This document shows positions 8,120 through 17,932 of a DNA stretch of 64,000 nucleotides, piece after piece. The stretch comes from Paenibacillus_S vulneris (GTDB lineage Bacteria; Bacillota; Bacilli; Paenibacillales; NBRC-103111). Position 1 is the stretch's first letter. Every line of letters begins with the position of its first letter. The translations under genes and the position numbers were made by a program. Location of the stretch: the NCBI RefSeq assembly GCF_039543185.1, contig NZ_BAABJG010000044.1:1-64000 (forward strand). Direction: 5' to 3'. The notes under the pieces are model-generated. The model worked only from the letters and a program-made list of their open reading frames with translations, searched no databases and was not told the origin of the DNA.

Positions 8120-8981
8120 AGCCATCATTCCTGCCGCAGGGCTCGGCACCCGTTTTTTGCCGGCAACCAAAGCCCAGCCGAAAGAAATGCTGCCTATAGT
8201 CGATAAACCCGCTATTCAGTACATAGTTGAAGAAGCGATCGAATCGGGTATCGAGGACATTATGATCGTGACGGGCCGCAATAAACGGGCTATTGAGGAT
8301 CATTTTGACAAATCCGTGGAGCTGGAAATGATGCTCGAGGAGAAGGATAATCAGGAGCTGCTGGATATCGTACGCAAGGTATCCAATTTGGCGGATGTTC
8401 ACTACATTCGTCAAAAGCAGCCCTTGGGGCTCGGACATGCGGTCTTGTGCGCGCGCAAGTTTATCGGCAATGAGCCGTTTGCCGTACTTCTGGGTGACGA
8501 TATTATCCAATCGGAGCCGCCGTGTCTAAAGCAAATGATCGACCTGTTCGAACAGACGGAAACGGCGGTCATAGCAACACAGCAAGTTCCCTGGGAGGAT
8601 GTGAACAAGTACGGCATCGTATCGCCGTCGCAGAAATCAGGCACATTCTCCTATATTGACGATCTTGTGGAGAAGCCTGATCGTGATCATGCGCCGTCCA
8701 ATATGGCCGTTATCGGCAGATATATCATCACTCCTGAAATATTTGGCATATTGGAGAAGTGCGAGCCGGGAAGAGGCGGGGAGATACAGCTGACGGATGC
8801 GCTTCGTATCTTGAACCGGGAGCGGCAGATGGTGGTATATCCGATTCAGGGCAAACGATACGATGTCGGGGACAAGCTCGGCTATATCGAAGCGACTATA
8901 GAATTCGCCCTGCAAAGAAAAGAGCTTCAAGGGGCGTTAAAAGCTTACCTGACCCAGTTAACAGAGCCGTGGCGCGGCTAA
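8106..8981 (+). CDS. galU: UTP-glucose-1-phosphate uridylyltransferase
   Basis: 291 aa GalU/GtaB enzyme making UDP-glucose from UTP and glucose-1-phosphate, for glucolipids, teichoic acid glycosylation and exopolysaccharide. The nucleotide-binding signature AAGLGTRFLPATKA and the following PKEMLPIVDKP are at the N-terminus (9-35); GLGHAVLCA and VEKPD are also present. The ATG at 8106 is chosen for its AGGAGG SD inside the end of the PHP gene and the standard MNVRKAIIPAAG start. The length matches the family. A perfect 17-base-pair terminator follows directly. Confidence 0.96.
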   Translation: MNVRKAIIPAAGLGTRFLPATKAQPKEMLPIVDKPAIQYIVEEAIESGIEDIMIVTGRNKRAIEDHFDKSVELEMMLEEKDNQELLDIVRKVSNLADVHYIRQKQPLGLGHAVLCARKFIGNEPFAVLLGDDIIQSEPPCLKQMIDLFEQTETAVIATQQVPWEDVNKYGIVSPSQKSGTFSYIDDLVEKPDRDHAPSNMAVIGRYIITPEIFGILEKCEPGRGGEIQLTDALRILNRERQMVVYPIQGKRYDVGDKLGYIEATIEFALQRKELQGALKAYLTQLTEPWRG

Positions 8982-9019
8982 GAAAAAGACAAGACCGGAC
9001 AACCGGTCTTGTCTTTTTC
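8982..9019. terminator. bidirectional terminator between galU and rqcH
   Basis: Perfect 17-base stem (8982-8998 with 9003-9019), four-base loop ACAA. A5 at one foot and T5 at the other allow use by galU (+) and rqcH (-). Confidence 0.9.
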
Positions 9020-9100
9020 ATTGTCTGAATCAGGTATCGAAAGCAATGCCCGTTCTGTGGGGTCAGGTTGTTTCCAAACAGACTCGCCCACATTACGGGG

Positions 9101-10900
9101 TTATTTTATACTTACAGGCATTCGTTTGATCATGTCAGCGTCAGGAGTGACGAACAGCGTCTTCTGATGATCGTAAATAACGAAGCCGGGCTTGGCGCCG
9201 CTGGGCTTGCGCACATGCTTGATGAACGTATAGTCGACGGGGACCTGGCTCGATTCCTTGGCCTGACTGAAATAGGCGGCTAGCTGCGCGGCTTCATGCA
9301 GAGTCTGCTCATTAAATTGATTGCTGCGGATGACGACATGAGAGCCGGGAATGTCCTTCGTATGCAGCCAGGTATCGCCGGATTGGGCGAGCCGGTTGGT
9401 CAAATATTCATTTTGCGTGTTGTTCTTGCCTACGTAGATTGGTATGCCTTCCGTTGAGGTAAAGCAGGAAAGAGAAGGCTTCTGATTCGGTTTCTTCTTG
9501 CGTGATTTTTTGCCGCGGTCGCGAATGTACCCCTGCTCCACCAATTCCTCGCGGATTTCCTCAATATCGCTGAGCGAGGCGGTGCCAAGCTGCTGCAGTA
9601 ATCCTTCCAAATACCGGATTTCCTCATGCGTTTGCTCCAATTGCTCGTTGACGGCAATCAGGCTGTTTTTGCTTTTCGTATATTTCTTGAAATAGCGCTG
9701 TGCATTCTCGGAAGCCGTCAGCAGCGGGTCCAAAGCAATGGTGATCGGCCTTTGCTCCTCGTCATAATAGTTGATGACCTCGATCTCCGAATCGCCTTTT
9801 TGGATATGATGCATCGAAGCCGTCAGCAGCTCTCCAAGAATCCGGAATTTATCCGCATCCTGCGCTTCCTCCAGCGTTTCCTGAAGCTTGTCGAGCTTTT
9901 TGATGTTTTTGCTTCGTTCATTTTGAAGAAAGCGGAGCAAATCCGACACGCGCTGCTTCACTGTGTCCCGCTCGGCTTTATCTCCGTAAAAAGCTTCAAG
10001 GCATTCGCTTACGGAAGGGTAGTGCGTTACGGTTCCCTGGATATGCGATAGCTCGGTTATGGAAAAATAGGCTTTCCCGTTCGCCTCCCGCTCGCAAATG
10101 TTCGGCTGCGATTGGTCCTGGCGAAGCTGCTCGATTAGAGCGTGGAATTGCTCCCATAGCAGGGCGGCGTTCTCCTCCGGAGTATTCGCATCGGTTAATG
10201 GAGGATGGCAGCGGGATGTCAATTCCTTGGCTACAAGCGGACTGAAGCCGCTGAACCGGTTTACGATCCGCTGCTCCCAGGTTTCATCGCCAGGCGCCGA
10301 ACGGGGCTTATCCAGCTCATCCTGCTCTAGATCAGGCAGCGGGCTTGTAACGCTTGCAATAAAGCCTTCCTTATTCACGTCAAAAGGATGCTGCTTATGC
10401 TGCTCGGGAGGTGACACATATTGACTTCCCGGCATGACGATCCGATAGCTGCTGATGGCCGGGGTAACGTGATGAATCCCGTCGATGATAGTCCCTGCTG
10501 AAGGGTCCACTAAAATAATGTTGCTGTGACGGCCCATGATTTCGATTATCAGCGTTTTGCTGCTCATATCGCCAAGCTCATCGCGCTGGCGTATTTGCAT
10601 ATGGATGACCCGTTCGAGTCCGGGCTGAGTGATGCTCTCGATAATTCCGCTCTCACAATGCTTGCGGAGCAGCATGCAGAACATGGGGGCTTCCAGCGGG
10701 TTCAGGAAGCTCTGCTCTGTCAGATGTACCCTCGGATAGGTAGGGTTTGCTGACAGAAGAAGCTTCAGGTTGCTCCCCTGAGCTCTTAACTGCAGGACAA
10801 TATCATGCTCGGAGGGCATGTGAACTTTATTGATTCTGCCGCCCACACAACGCTGCAGCTCATGCACAAGGCTGTGGACGACCAGTCCGTCTAACGACAT
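9101..10900 (-). CDS. rqcH: ribosome quality control protein RqcH (NFACT family, YloA)
   Basis: 599 aa NFACT protein, bacterial homologue of Rqc2/NEMF. RqcH binds 50S subunits with stalled peptidyl-tRNA and recruits Ala-tRNA to add alanine tails; older names are YloA and fibronectin-binding protein FbpA. Domains: NFACT-N (1-200), HhH-like segment, long coiled coils (about 290-420), then NFACT-R with the signature WLHTKDIPGSHVVIR. The start is the Met of MSLDGLVVHSLV, with GGAG 11 bases upstream; the 18 residues before it look like leader. Monocistronic on the minus strand, divergent from the P-ATPase gene, as yloA and yloB are neighbours in B. subtilis. Confidence 0.93.
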   Translation of the reverse strand: MSLDGLVVHSLVHELQRCVGGRINKVHMPSEHDIVLQLRAQGSNLKLLLSANPTYPRVHLTEQSFLNPLEAPMFCMLLRKHCESGIIESITQPGLERVIHMQIRQRDELGDMSSKTLIIEIMGRHSNIILVDPSAGTIIDGIHHVTPAISSYRIVMPGSQYVSPPEQHKQHPFDVNKEGFIASVTSPLPDLEQDELDKPRSAPGDETWEQRIVNRFSGFSPLVAKELTSRCHPPLTDANTPEENAALLWEQFHALIEQLRQDQSQPNICEREANGKAYFSITELSHIQGTVTHYPSVSECLEAFYGDKAERDTVKQRVSDLLRFLQNERSKNIKKLDKLQETLEEAQDADKFRILGELLTASMHHIQKGDSEIEVINYYDEEQRPITIALDPLLTASENAQRYFKKYTKSKNSLIAVNEQLEQTHEEIRYLEGLLQQLGTASLSDIEEIREELVEQGYIRDRGKKSRKKKPNQKPSLSCFTSTEGIPIYVGKNNTQNEYLTNRLAQSGDTWLHTKDIPGSHVVIRSNQFNEQTLHEAAQLAAYFSQAKESSQVPVDYTFIKHVRKPSGAKPGFVIYDHQKTLFVTPDADMIKRMPVSIK

Positions 10901-11124
10901 GTTTGAGACAACTCCAATCGATGATTCAAGAATAAGATAATGGTAAAGTACCATTCTCTATCATGCCATATTTTCGCTAAAAACTTAAGTCCGTTTTCCT
11001 TTGTGCTATTTTGCGGCTTGTCTGAATACATTTACTAAAAGAAGCTGTCCTTGTGGTGATGTTCCGAACAGGGGAGGCATCGTAACAACCTTTTTGGTAC
11101 AACCTTTTGGGAGGGAATGAGCAG

Positions 11125-13911
11125 ATGGGTCACAAGCAGTGGTATCAAATGACGGCTGAGGAAATTCTGCAAATCCAGCAGATCGAACCGTCACAGGGGC
11201 TCTCTTCAGAAGAGGCGGAGAGGCGATTAAAGGAGCATGGTCACAATGAACTGTCCGAGGGGAAGAAAATATCGCCGCTCTCCCTTTTCCTAAACCAGTT
11301 TAAAGATTTCATGGTGCTGGTGCTGATGGGGGCGACGTTAATTTCCGGGCTCCTGGGAGAATATTTGGATGCGATCACCATTATCGCCATTATCATCATG
11401 AACGGTATTCTGGGCTTTATTCAGGAGTTCCGTGCCGAACGGTCGCTTCGTGCTCTCAAGGAGCTTTCGGCACCCAACGCGAAGGTCGTGAGGGGCGGAT
11501 TGATCGAGCATATTCCGGCCAAGCACCTTGTTCCCGGCGATGTCGTCGTCATGGAAAGCGGGGACCGGATCCCTGCCGATCTGAGGTTTATCGACGCCAA
11601 CGGCTTGTACGTGGAGGAATCGGCGCTGACCGGAGAATCGGTGCCTGTTGGCAAGCACACAGCTGCGCTTCAAGCTGAAGAAGTGCCGCTTGGAGATCAG
11701 CGGAATCTTGGCTTCATGGGAACGATGATTACGCGCGGAACGGCCAAAGGAATTGTTGTACGTACCGGAATGAATACGGAAATGGGGAAAATTGCCGATT
11801 TGATTCAAAGCACGGAATCCATGGATACGCCGCTTCAGCATCGTTTGGAGCAGCTCGGCAAAATACTAATCATCGTCGCTTTGGCGCTGACCGTTCTTGT
11901 TGTCGTAGCAGGTATCGTGCATGGACAAGAGCCATACGGCATGTTCTTGGCTGGAGTCAGCTTGGCGGTGGCCGCCATTCCTGAAGGGCTTCCCGCTATC
12001 GTTACCATCGCGCTGGCATTGGGCGTGCAGCGGATGATTCAGCGCAAGGCGATCGTAAGGAAGCTGCCTTCCGTCGAAACGCTGGGCTGCGCATCGGTCA
12101 TTTGTTCCGATAAGACGGGCACCCTGACACAAAATAAGATGACGGTTACTCATCTGTGGCTGGGGGGCAGCCTGTTGGAGGTAACCGGGGACGGATACGC
12201 CCCGCATGGTGACATTCTTCAAAAAGGTGCCCAAGTCAATCTGAAGAAAAACCAGATGCTGCGGAGACTTCTTCAAGTATCGGTGCTGTGTAATAATGCG
12301 ATACTAGTTGAAGAAAAGCAGGAGACCAAACGCAAGAAGCAGGAGGAAGATTCGCCGGTTTCTTCATGGAATATCAAAGGGGACCCGACCGAGGGAGCGC
12401 TTGTCGTTCTCGGAGCGAAGGCCGGGATGACGCAGCAGTCCATCGAAGGCTTGTACAGGCGTGTAGGGGAATATCCTTTTGATTCGGAGCGCAAGCGTAT
12501 GTCGGTGCTTGTGGAGCACCAAGGCGGCCGAATGGTATGCACGAAGGGGGCGCCCGACGTGCTTCTGAATCAATGCTCCTATGTCCTGTGGGACGATAGA
12601 GTGATTCCGTTTACAACGACCCTGAAGCAAAAGGTGCTGGCAGCCAACGAAGGCATGGCAAACAACGCGCTCCGTGTTCTCGGCGTGGCTTACCGTGATG
12701 TTAAGCCTACAGAGCGCTGCGATGCAGAGGAGGAGGTCGAAAGCGGACTCATCTTCATCGGTTTGGCCGGAATGATCGACCCGCCTCGCAAGGAAGTACG
12801 AGATGCCATCTCCAAATGCCGCAAGGCGGGCATCAAGACGGTCATGATTACAGGGGATCATCAGTCCACAGCCGAGGCCATCGCCAAGCAGCTGGGCATT
12901 CTCCCGCCTAACGGTGGACTGGCACTCAACGGTCATCAGCTGAGTCAGATGTCGGACGACGATCTGGACGCTCGGGTTGACGATACCTACGTGTATGCGC
13001 GGGTATCCCCTGAGCACAAGCTGCGAATCGTGAAGTCGCTGCAAAGAAAAGGTCATGTCGTAGCGATGACGGGGGATGGCGTTAACGACGCGCCTGCTAT
13101 TAAAGCGGCGGATATCGGGATAGCAATGGGCATCAGCGGCACGGACGTATCGAAGGAAGCTTCGGCGCTTGTGCTTAGTGACGATAACTTTGCAACGATA
13201 GTGGCAGCAATAGAGGAAGGGCGCGGAATTTATGAGAACATCCGCAAGTTTATCCGTTATTTGCTCGCATCCAATGTAGGCGAGATTATGACCATGTTTC
13301 TTGCTATGATGGCAGGTCTTCCGCTGCCGTTAATTCCGATTCAGATTTTGTGGGTCAATCTGGTAACAGACGGTCTTCCGGCAATGGCTCTCGGCGTCGA
13401 CCAGGCGGAAAAGGATCTCATGCAGCAAAAGCCGCGCCCGGCAAGGGAAAATATATTTGCCCGGCGTCTTGGCTGGAAAATTATTAGCCGCGGGATTCTG
13501 ATCGGCGTATGTACCCTGGCCGCGTTCATGATCATGCTCCATCAAGGAGGCAAGAATGAGGCGGACGTACTGGTAAAAGCTCAGACGGTTGCCTTCGCTA
13601 CGTTGGTTATGGCTCAGCTGATTCATGTCTTTGACTGCCGCAGCTCCCGCTCGATCTTCCACCGCAATCCGCTTCAGAACGGCTACCTGGTGCTCGCTGT
13701 CGTTTCATCGCTGATCCTTATGCTGGCGGTATTGTATGTAGAGCAGCTTCAGCCGATTTTCAAAACCGTTCCGCTCGGGTGGAAGGATTGGATTATCGTA
13801 TTGATTTTCGCAGGTATTCCGACGTTCTTCATGGGCTTCGGCAGCCTGATGAGCAAGCCGTCCAAGCGCAAACCGATCCGTTACGGCAGCGCCAAACCGG
13901 CGGCAAGATAA
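11125..13911 (+). CDS. calcium-translocating P-type ATPase (SERCA/PMCA type, YloB-like)
   Basis: 928 aa P2-type ATPase pumping Ca2+ (possibly Mn2+) out of the cytoplasm. Seen: N-terminal cation-ATPase domain, TGES (169-172) in the actuator, PEGLP (286-290) in the M4 ion site, phosphorylation loop CSDKTGTLT with Asp329, KGAPD nucleotide-binding loop, GDGVNDAPA hinge, and the C-terminal M5-M10 helices including NLVTDGLPA. Length and order fit the family. The ATG at 11125 has GGGAGGG nine bases upstream. In B. subtilis YloB is expressed in sporulation; here no sporulation promoter was recognised. A terminator follows. Confidence 0.93.
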   Translation: MGHKQWYQMTAEEILQIQQIEPSQGLSSEEAERRLKEHGHNELSEGKKISPLSLFLNQFKDFMVLVLMGATLISGLLGEYLDAITIIAIIIMNGILGFIQEFRAERSLRALKELSAPNAKVVRGGLIEHIPAKHLVPGDVVVMESGDRIPADLRFIDANGLYVEESALTGESVPVGKHTAALQAEEVPLGDQRNLGFMGTMITRGTAKGIVVRTGMNTEMGKIADLIQSTESMDTPLQHRLEQLGKILIIVALALTVLVVVAGIVHGQEPYGMFLAGVSLAVAAIPEGLPAIVTIALALGVQRMIQRKAIVRKLPSVETLGCASVICSDKTGTLTQNKMTVTHLWLGGSLLEVTGDGYAPHGDILQKGAQVNLKKNQMLRRLLQVSVLCNNAILVEEKQETKRKKQEEDSPVSSWNIKGDPTEGALVVLGAKAGMTQQSIEGLYRRVGEYPFDSERKRMSVLVEHQGGRMVCTKGAPDVLLNQCSYVLWDDRVIPFTTTLKQKVLAANEGMANNALRVLGVAYRDVKPTERCDAEEEVESGLIFIGLAGMIDPPRKEVRDAISKCRKAGIKTVMITGDHQSTAEAIAKQLGILPPNGGLALNGHQLSQMSDDDLDARVDDTYVYARVSPEHKLRIVKSLQRKGHVVAMTGDGVNDAPAIKAADIGIAMGISGTDVSKEASALVLSDDNFATIVAAIEEGRGIYENIRKFIRYLLASNVGEIMTMFLAMMAGLPLPLIPIQILWVNLVTDGLPAMALGVDQAEKDLMQQKPRPARENIFARRLGWKIISRGILIGVCTLAAFMIMLHQGGKNEADVLVKAQTVAFATLVMAQLIHVFDCRSSRSIFHRNPLQNGYLVLAVVSSLILMLAVLYVEQLQPIFKTVPLGWKDWIIVLIFAGIPTFFMGFGSLMSKPSKRKPIRYGSAKPAAR

Positions 13912-13925
13912 CCAGATTCCGCAAG

Positions 13926-13962
13926 ACCGGCGATGGGAAAAATGCCCATGAGCCGGTTTTTT
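13926..13962 (+). terminator. terminator of the P-type ATPase gene
   Basis: ACCGGC / GCCGGT outer stem with an inner ATGGG / CCCAT stem (13926-13957), followed by T6. Confidence 0.85.
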
Positions 13963-14083
13963 GCTTTTTAGCCCGAAATCGGTTAAAATTTTGCGGAAAA
14001 ACTATGCATTACCTTGTTTTTGCGTTATGATAATGGCTAAACCAAAAGAATACGGGAGCAGGATAGAAAGCAGGGGAGAAGCA

Positions 14084-14926
14084 ATGAACTTTACAAAAAT
14101 GCATGGACTCGGGAATGATTTTATCGTTGTCGGAGGAGAAAAGGAACTCCCTGCCGATGCGAGCCAGCTTGCGGTCCGGCTGTGCAGCCGGTTTTTCGGA
14201 ATCGGGGCAGACGGTTTAGTATATATACTTCCTTCAGAAATAGCGGATTACAAGATGAGAATTATAAATTCGGACGGCTCTGAATCCGAACAATGCGGCA
14301 ATGCAGTTCGCTGTGTTGCCAAATATATTTACGAGCATGGTCTGGTCGACCCTGATAGACGGGAGATCACGGTGGAAACGATCGGAGCGGGAGCTCAACA
14401 AGTGCAGCTCACGGTTGATAATGGGAAGGTGACAGCAGTCCGTGTAGATATGGGGGCGCCGATATTAAAAGGAACGGAAGTGCCGACGGCGCTCGACCTC
14501 GATGTCGTATTGAATCACCCTATCGAAGTAGACGGACGCCAGTTTGCGTTTACAGCCGTTTCGATGGGGAATCCTCACTGCGTAATCTATGTGGAGGATG
14601 CCGTAGGCTTTGACTTGGCCGCTTGGGGACCCAAGCTTGAAGTGCATCCTATGTTTCCTCGCCGCGTCAACGTAGAATTTGTAACGGTCAAATCCCCCGT
14701 CGCTATGGATATGCGAGTATGGGAGCGGGGAGCGGGACCGACGCTCGCTTGCGGAACTGGAGCCTGTGCGACGCTGGTTGCCTCCGTTCTGAACGGTAAG
14801 TCGGAGCGTTCGGCCACGGTTTCCTTAAAAGGCGGGGATTTATTCATAGAATGGGACGAGGCAAGCAATCACGTGTTCATGACCGGTCCGGCGGAGCAAG
14901 TGTTCGAAGGCACCGTAACATTGTAA
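14084..14926 (+). CDS. dapF: diaminopimelate epimerase
   Basis: 280 aa DapF interconverting LL- and meso-diaminopimelate for lysine and peptidoglycan. The two catalytic cysteines lie in the expected motifs: SEQCGNAVRC (first half) and ACGTGACA (second half). The N-terminus MNFTKMHGLGNDF is diagnostic; the ATG at 14084 has AGGGGAG five bases upstream, and the 41 residues of open frame before it are leader. The next gene follows after 37 bases, so they are probably cotranscribed. Confidence 0.97.
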   Translation: MNFTKMHGLGNDFIVVGGEKELPADASQLAVRLCSRFFGIGADGLVYILPSEIADYKMRIINSDGSESEQCGNAVRCVAKYIYEHGLVDPDRREITVETIGAGAQQVQLTVDNGKVTAVRVDMGAPILKGTEVPTALDLDVVLNHPIEVDGRQFAFTAVSMGNPHCVIYVEDAVGFDLAAWGPKLEVHPMFPRRVNVEFVTVKSPVAMDMRVWERGAGPTLACGTGACATLVASVLNGKSERSATVSLKGGDLFIEWDEASNHVFMTGPAEQVFEGTVTL

Positions 14927-14963
14927 TGAGCGCATTTATTGGGGAAAAGCGAGGCGGAAGATA

Positions 14964-16871
14964 ATGAAGCTTGAGTTGAGAGAAGCGCTCCGTCAGCATA
15001 TATTGGTCGGCGATGGAGCCATGGGGACTTATTTGTACCAATTGGGGTTTCCAGTTGGAATTTCCTATGAGGAATTGAATCTGTTAAAGCCGGATGTTAT
15101 TATGGACGTCCATCGCCGTTATTACGAGGCGGGCGCGCGGCTTATTGAAACGAATACCTTTTCTGCCAATCGCGAAAAGCTGTCCAAGTACGGTCTGGAG
15201 CAGGACGTAGAGGCTATTAACCGCGCAGGTGTAGAGCTTGCCCGTAAAGCGGTTGGAGAAGATGCATACGTCGTCGGGGCGATCGGGTCGATACGAGCCG
15301 GAAAAAGAAAAAATGTGCGGACAACAAAGGTAAAGGAAGATTTGCGTCAGCAAATCGAAATACTGCTTGATACGCAGGTCGACGGTCTGCTTCTGGAATC
15401 GTTTTATGATCTGGAAGAAATGCTGATTGCGCTCAAAATCATTCGCAAGCTGAGCGACATTCCCGTCATCTGCCAATTTGCCACGGAAGGCACCGGGACG
15501 ACCCATGACGGCGTGACGCTGCCGGAAGCCTTCGCCAAGCTGAAGCAGCATGGAGCGGACGTCGTCGGCTTTAACTGCCGAAGCGGTCCTAACGGCTTGC
15601 TCCGTTCGCTTGAAAAGGTGGCCGGAATGAGCGATCCGCTTCCGTTTTCGGTATTCCCGAATGCGGGAATACCGGATTATGTGGACGGGCGGTTTACGTA
15701 TGCGGCGACACCGCAATATTTTGCCGAGACGGCGCTCAAGTTTGCCGATCTGGGCGTCCGGATCATCGGAGGATGCTGCGGTACGACTCCAGAGCATGTT
15801 GCTGCAATGGCGCAATCGCTGCATGAGTACACACCGGATGCGACAAAAGTGAGCCGCTTGCAGAACGCGGGGACTGTGTCGTCGGCAGAGCAAGAGAAAT
15901 CGAAGGCGGCCGAGCTCCAGTTCGCACCGTTTCCGGATGGAGGAGCTTCCAATCAGGAGCCCAACATCGTGGAGCTGGTCAAACAGCGCCATACTGTCAT
16001 TGTAGAGCTGGATCCTCCGAGGGATTTGGATATCACCAAATTTATGCAAGGCGCCCAAGCGCTGAAAGAAGCCCGCGTCGATGCATTAACGATGGCGGAT
16101 AATTCCCTCGCCGTAACCCGGATGAGCAACTTGGCTCTCGGTTATTTGGTCAAAGAACAGACAGGCCTGCGACCGCTGATTCATATCGCGTGCCGCGACC
16201 GGAATATGATCGGAACCCAGTCGCACATGATGGGTCTCCACGCACTTGGAATCGACCATGTACTTGCTGTAACAGGCGACCCTGCGCGATTCGGCGATTT
16301 GCCCGGCTCCAGCTCGGTGTACGACTTGACTTCGTTCGAAATCATCCGTATGATCAAGCAGTTGAACGAAGGAGTCGCCTTCTCGGGCAAGGCACTGAAG
16401 AAGACGGCTAATTTTATTGTCGGAGCCGCATTTAATCCTAACGTCAAATATTTGGACAAAGCCGTCCAAAGGCTGGAGCGCAAAATTGAAGCGGGCGCGG
16501 ATTATATTATGACGCAGCCTGTTTATAATGCGGAATTAATAGAAAAAATATATGAAGCGACGAAGCACTTATCCGTTCCTATTTTTATCGGAATCATGCC
16601 TCTGGCAAGCGGAGGCAATGCAACCTATCTCCATAACGAGGTGCCCGGAATTCAATTGTCCGACGACGTGCGTCAGAGGATGGGAGAGCTGAAGGGTGAA
16701 GAAGGCCGCGCTATGGGGGTACAAATCGCCAAAGAATTGCTGGATACGGCGATGAAATATTTTAACGGTATTTATTTGATGACGCCGTTCCTTTCCTATG
16801 AAATGACGGTACAGCTGACGAACTATGTGTGGGAGAAATCCGGCCGGGCAGTTTCCACTTGTACCCATTGA
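14964..16871 (+). CDS. bifunctional homocysteine S-methyltransferase / methylenetetrahydrofolate reductase (YitJ-like)
   Basis: 635 aa fusion. The N-terminal half (1-290) is a zinc homocysteine S-methyltransferase with GDGAMGT, the FNCRSGP cysteine and the paired-cysteine GGCCGT motif. The C-terminal half (about 335-630) is a MetF-type FAD-dependent 5,10-methylene-THF reductase (VELDPPRD, AVTGDPAR, YIMTQPVY). This matches B. subtilis YitJ, acting in methionine and one-carbon metabolism. In Bacillus the gene carries a SAM riboswitch; here only 37 bases separate it from dapF, too short for one. The linker (about 292-330) is polar and low complexity. Confidence 0.94.
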   Translation: MKLELREALRQHILVGDGAMGTYLYQLGFPVGISYEELNLLKPDVIMDVHRRYYEAGARLIETNTFSANREKLSKYGLEQDVEAINRAGVELARKAVGEDAYVVGAIGSIRAGKRKNVRTTKVKEDLRQQIEILLDTQVDGLLLESFYDLEEMLIALKIIRKLSDIPVICQFATEGTGTTHDGVTLPEAFAKLKQHGADVVGFNCRSGPNGLLRSLEKVAGMSDPLPFSVFPNAGIPDYVDGRFTYAATPQYFAETALKFADLGVRIIGGCCGTTPEHVAAMAQSLHEYTPDATKVSRLQNAGTVSSAEQEKSKAAELQFAPFPDGGASNQEPNIVELVKQRHTVIVELDPPRDLDITKFMQGAQALKEARVDALTMADNSLAVTRMSNLALGYLVKEQTGLRPLIHIACRDRNMIGTQSHMMGLHALGIDHVLAVTGDPARFGDLPGSSSVYDLTSFEIIRMIKQLNEGVAFSGKALKKTANFIVGAAFNPNVKYLDKAVQRLERKIEAGADYIMTQPVYNAELIEKIYEATKHLSVPIFIGIMPLASGGNATYLHNEVPGIQLSDDVRQRMGELKGEEGRAMGVQIAKELLDTAMKYFNGIYLMTPFLSYEMTVQLTNYVWEKSGRAVSTCTH

Positions 16872-16895
16872 CAAAATGAATTAATATAGAATAAT
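16868..16895 (+). promoter_or_regulatory. possible promoter overlapping the start of yicC
   Basis: Perfect TTGACA (16868-16873), 16 bases, AATAAT (16890-16895). Transcription would start only about 7 bases before the ATG at 16909, so either the mRNA is nearly leaderless or the match is fortuitous. Confidence 0.4.
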
Positions 16896-16908
16896 GGATG
16901 TGAATGCC

Positions 16909-17790
16909 ATGGTTCGCAGTATGACCGGATTCGGACAAGCAAATCGTTCCTTTGCGGGTTACCATGTTCAGATGGACGTGAAATCCGTCAATCACCGCTA
17001 TTGTGAAGTGCAAGTCCGGATGCCCCGAGAATGGATGAAATATGAAGACCTCGTAAAGCGCGTCGTTCAGCAGGAAATCAAGCGCGGCCGCGTAGACGTA
17101 TTTGTGTCGGTGGAGCGGAAGACGGATGCAGCCGGTTCCATGGAGATCAACTGGGTAGCAGCTGAGGCATATCGTTCGGCGGCCGATCAGTTGAAGGCGA
17201 AGTTCGGATTGGAAGGCTCATTGACGCTTCAAGACTACCTGCGCATACCTGAGCTGATAACATTCCGTGAGACGGATGAAGCAGCCGAAGAGGATATGGA
17301 GCGCGAATGGACACTGTGTGTCCAAGAAGCGGTTCAACAGCTCATCCAGATGCGTACCTTGGAGGGAGCCCATTTAGGGGAAGATACGCTGCAGCGCGTG
17401 CAGGCTCTGGAATTATACCTTGAGCAGGCGCGCCGATTATCGCCTCAGGCTGTGCAGGATTATGCTGTCAAGCTGCGTGCCCGAATTCAGGAGCTGATGC
17501 AGCAGCCTGTGATTGATGAAGTGCGGCTGGCAACGGAGGTAGCCGTGTTTGCGGACCGTGCCAATGTGGATGAAGAAATAACAAGACTGCTTAGTCATTT
17601 TCAGCAGTGCAGGCAGCTGCTAAGCTCGCCAGAGCCGATAGGTAGGAAGCTGGATTTTCTAGTTCAGGAAATGAATAGAGAAGTGAACACCATCGGCTCC
17701 AAAGCCAATCATGCCGGCCTTACCGCCATTGTAGTTGAAATGAAGGCGGAGCTGGAGAAAATGAGAGAGCAGATTCAAAATATTGAGTAA
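16909..17790 (+). CDS. yicC: YicC/YloC family endoribonuclease
   Basis: 293 aa YicC-family protein (YloC in B. subtilis), now known as an endoribonuclease involved in small RNA and mRNA decay. The family N-terminus VRSMTGFGQ and C-terminus FLVQEMNREVNTIGSKA are present. The ATG at 16909 gives the standard start; an in-frame ATG at 16894 adds five residues. GGATGTGA five bases upstream is an imperfect SD. It heads the conserved yicC-remA-gmk-rpoZ-coaBC-priA run. Confidence 0.92.
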   Translation: MVRSMTGFGQANRSFAGYHVQMDVKSVNHRYCEVQVRMPREWMKYEDLVKRVVQQEIKRGRVDVFVSVERKTDAAGSMEINWVAAEAYRSAADQLKAKFGLEGSLTLQDYLRIPELITFRETDEAAEEDMEREWTLCVQEAVQQLIQMRTLEGAHLGEDTLQRVQALELYLEQARRLSPQAVQDYAVKLRARIQELMQQPVIDEVRLATEVAVFADRANVDEEITRLLSHFQQCRQLLSSPEPIGRKLDFLVQEMNREVNTIGSKANHAGLTAIVVEMKAELEKMREQIQNIE

Positions 17791-17852
17791 CAACCACGTT
17801 TTGCGACAGCAGGCTTGGGTTATGCTTTACGATGTAGGCTTTACCTGTGGAG

Positions 17853-17932
17853 AAGCTCAGACGATGTTCATGAGTGCAGACATCCTTTTCAATATCATCT
17901 GCTGAGCTTACGATGTACTTCCCGTTCGGGAA
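17853..17932 (+). other. structured leader of remA
   Basis: Within the 162-base gap after yicC: an inverted repeat AAGCTCAG (17853-17860) / CTGAGCTT (17902-17909), a direct repeat TTACGATGTA (17827-17836 and 17908-17917), and a small hairpin TTCCC-GTTC-GGGAA (17919-17932) that ends eight bases before the remA SD. No known riboswitch was recognised. Confidence 0.5.

Noticed and set aside
11085..11111. ACAACCTTTT repeated twice before the P-ATPase gene
   Set aside because: Short and T/C-rich; likely chance and partly SD region.
15084..16058. 324-codon minus-strand frame opposite the methyltransferase fusion
   Set aside because: Antisense shadow of a clear two-domain enzyme.
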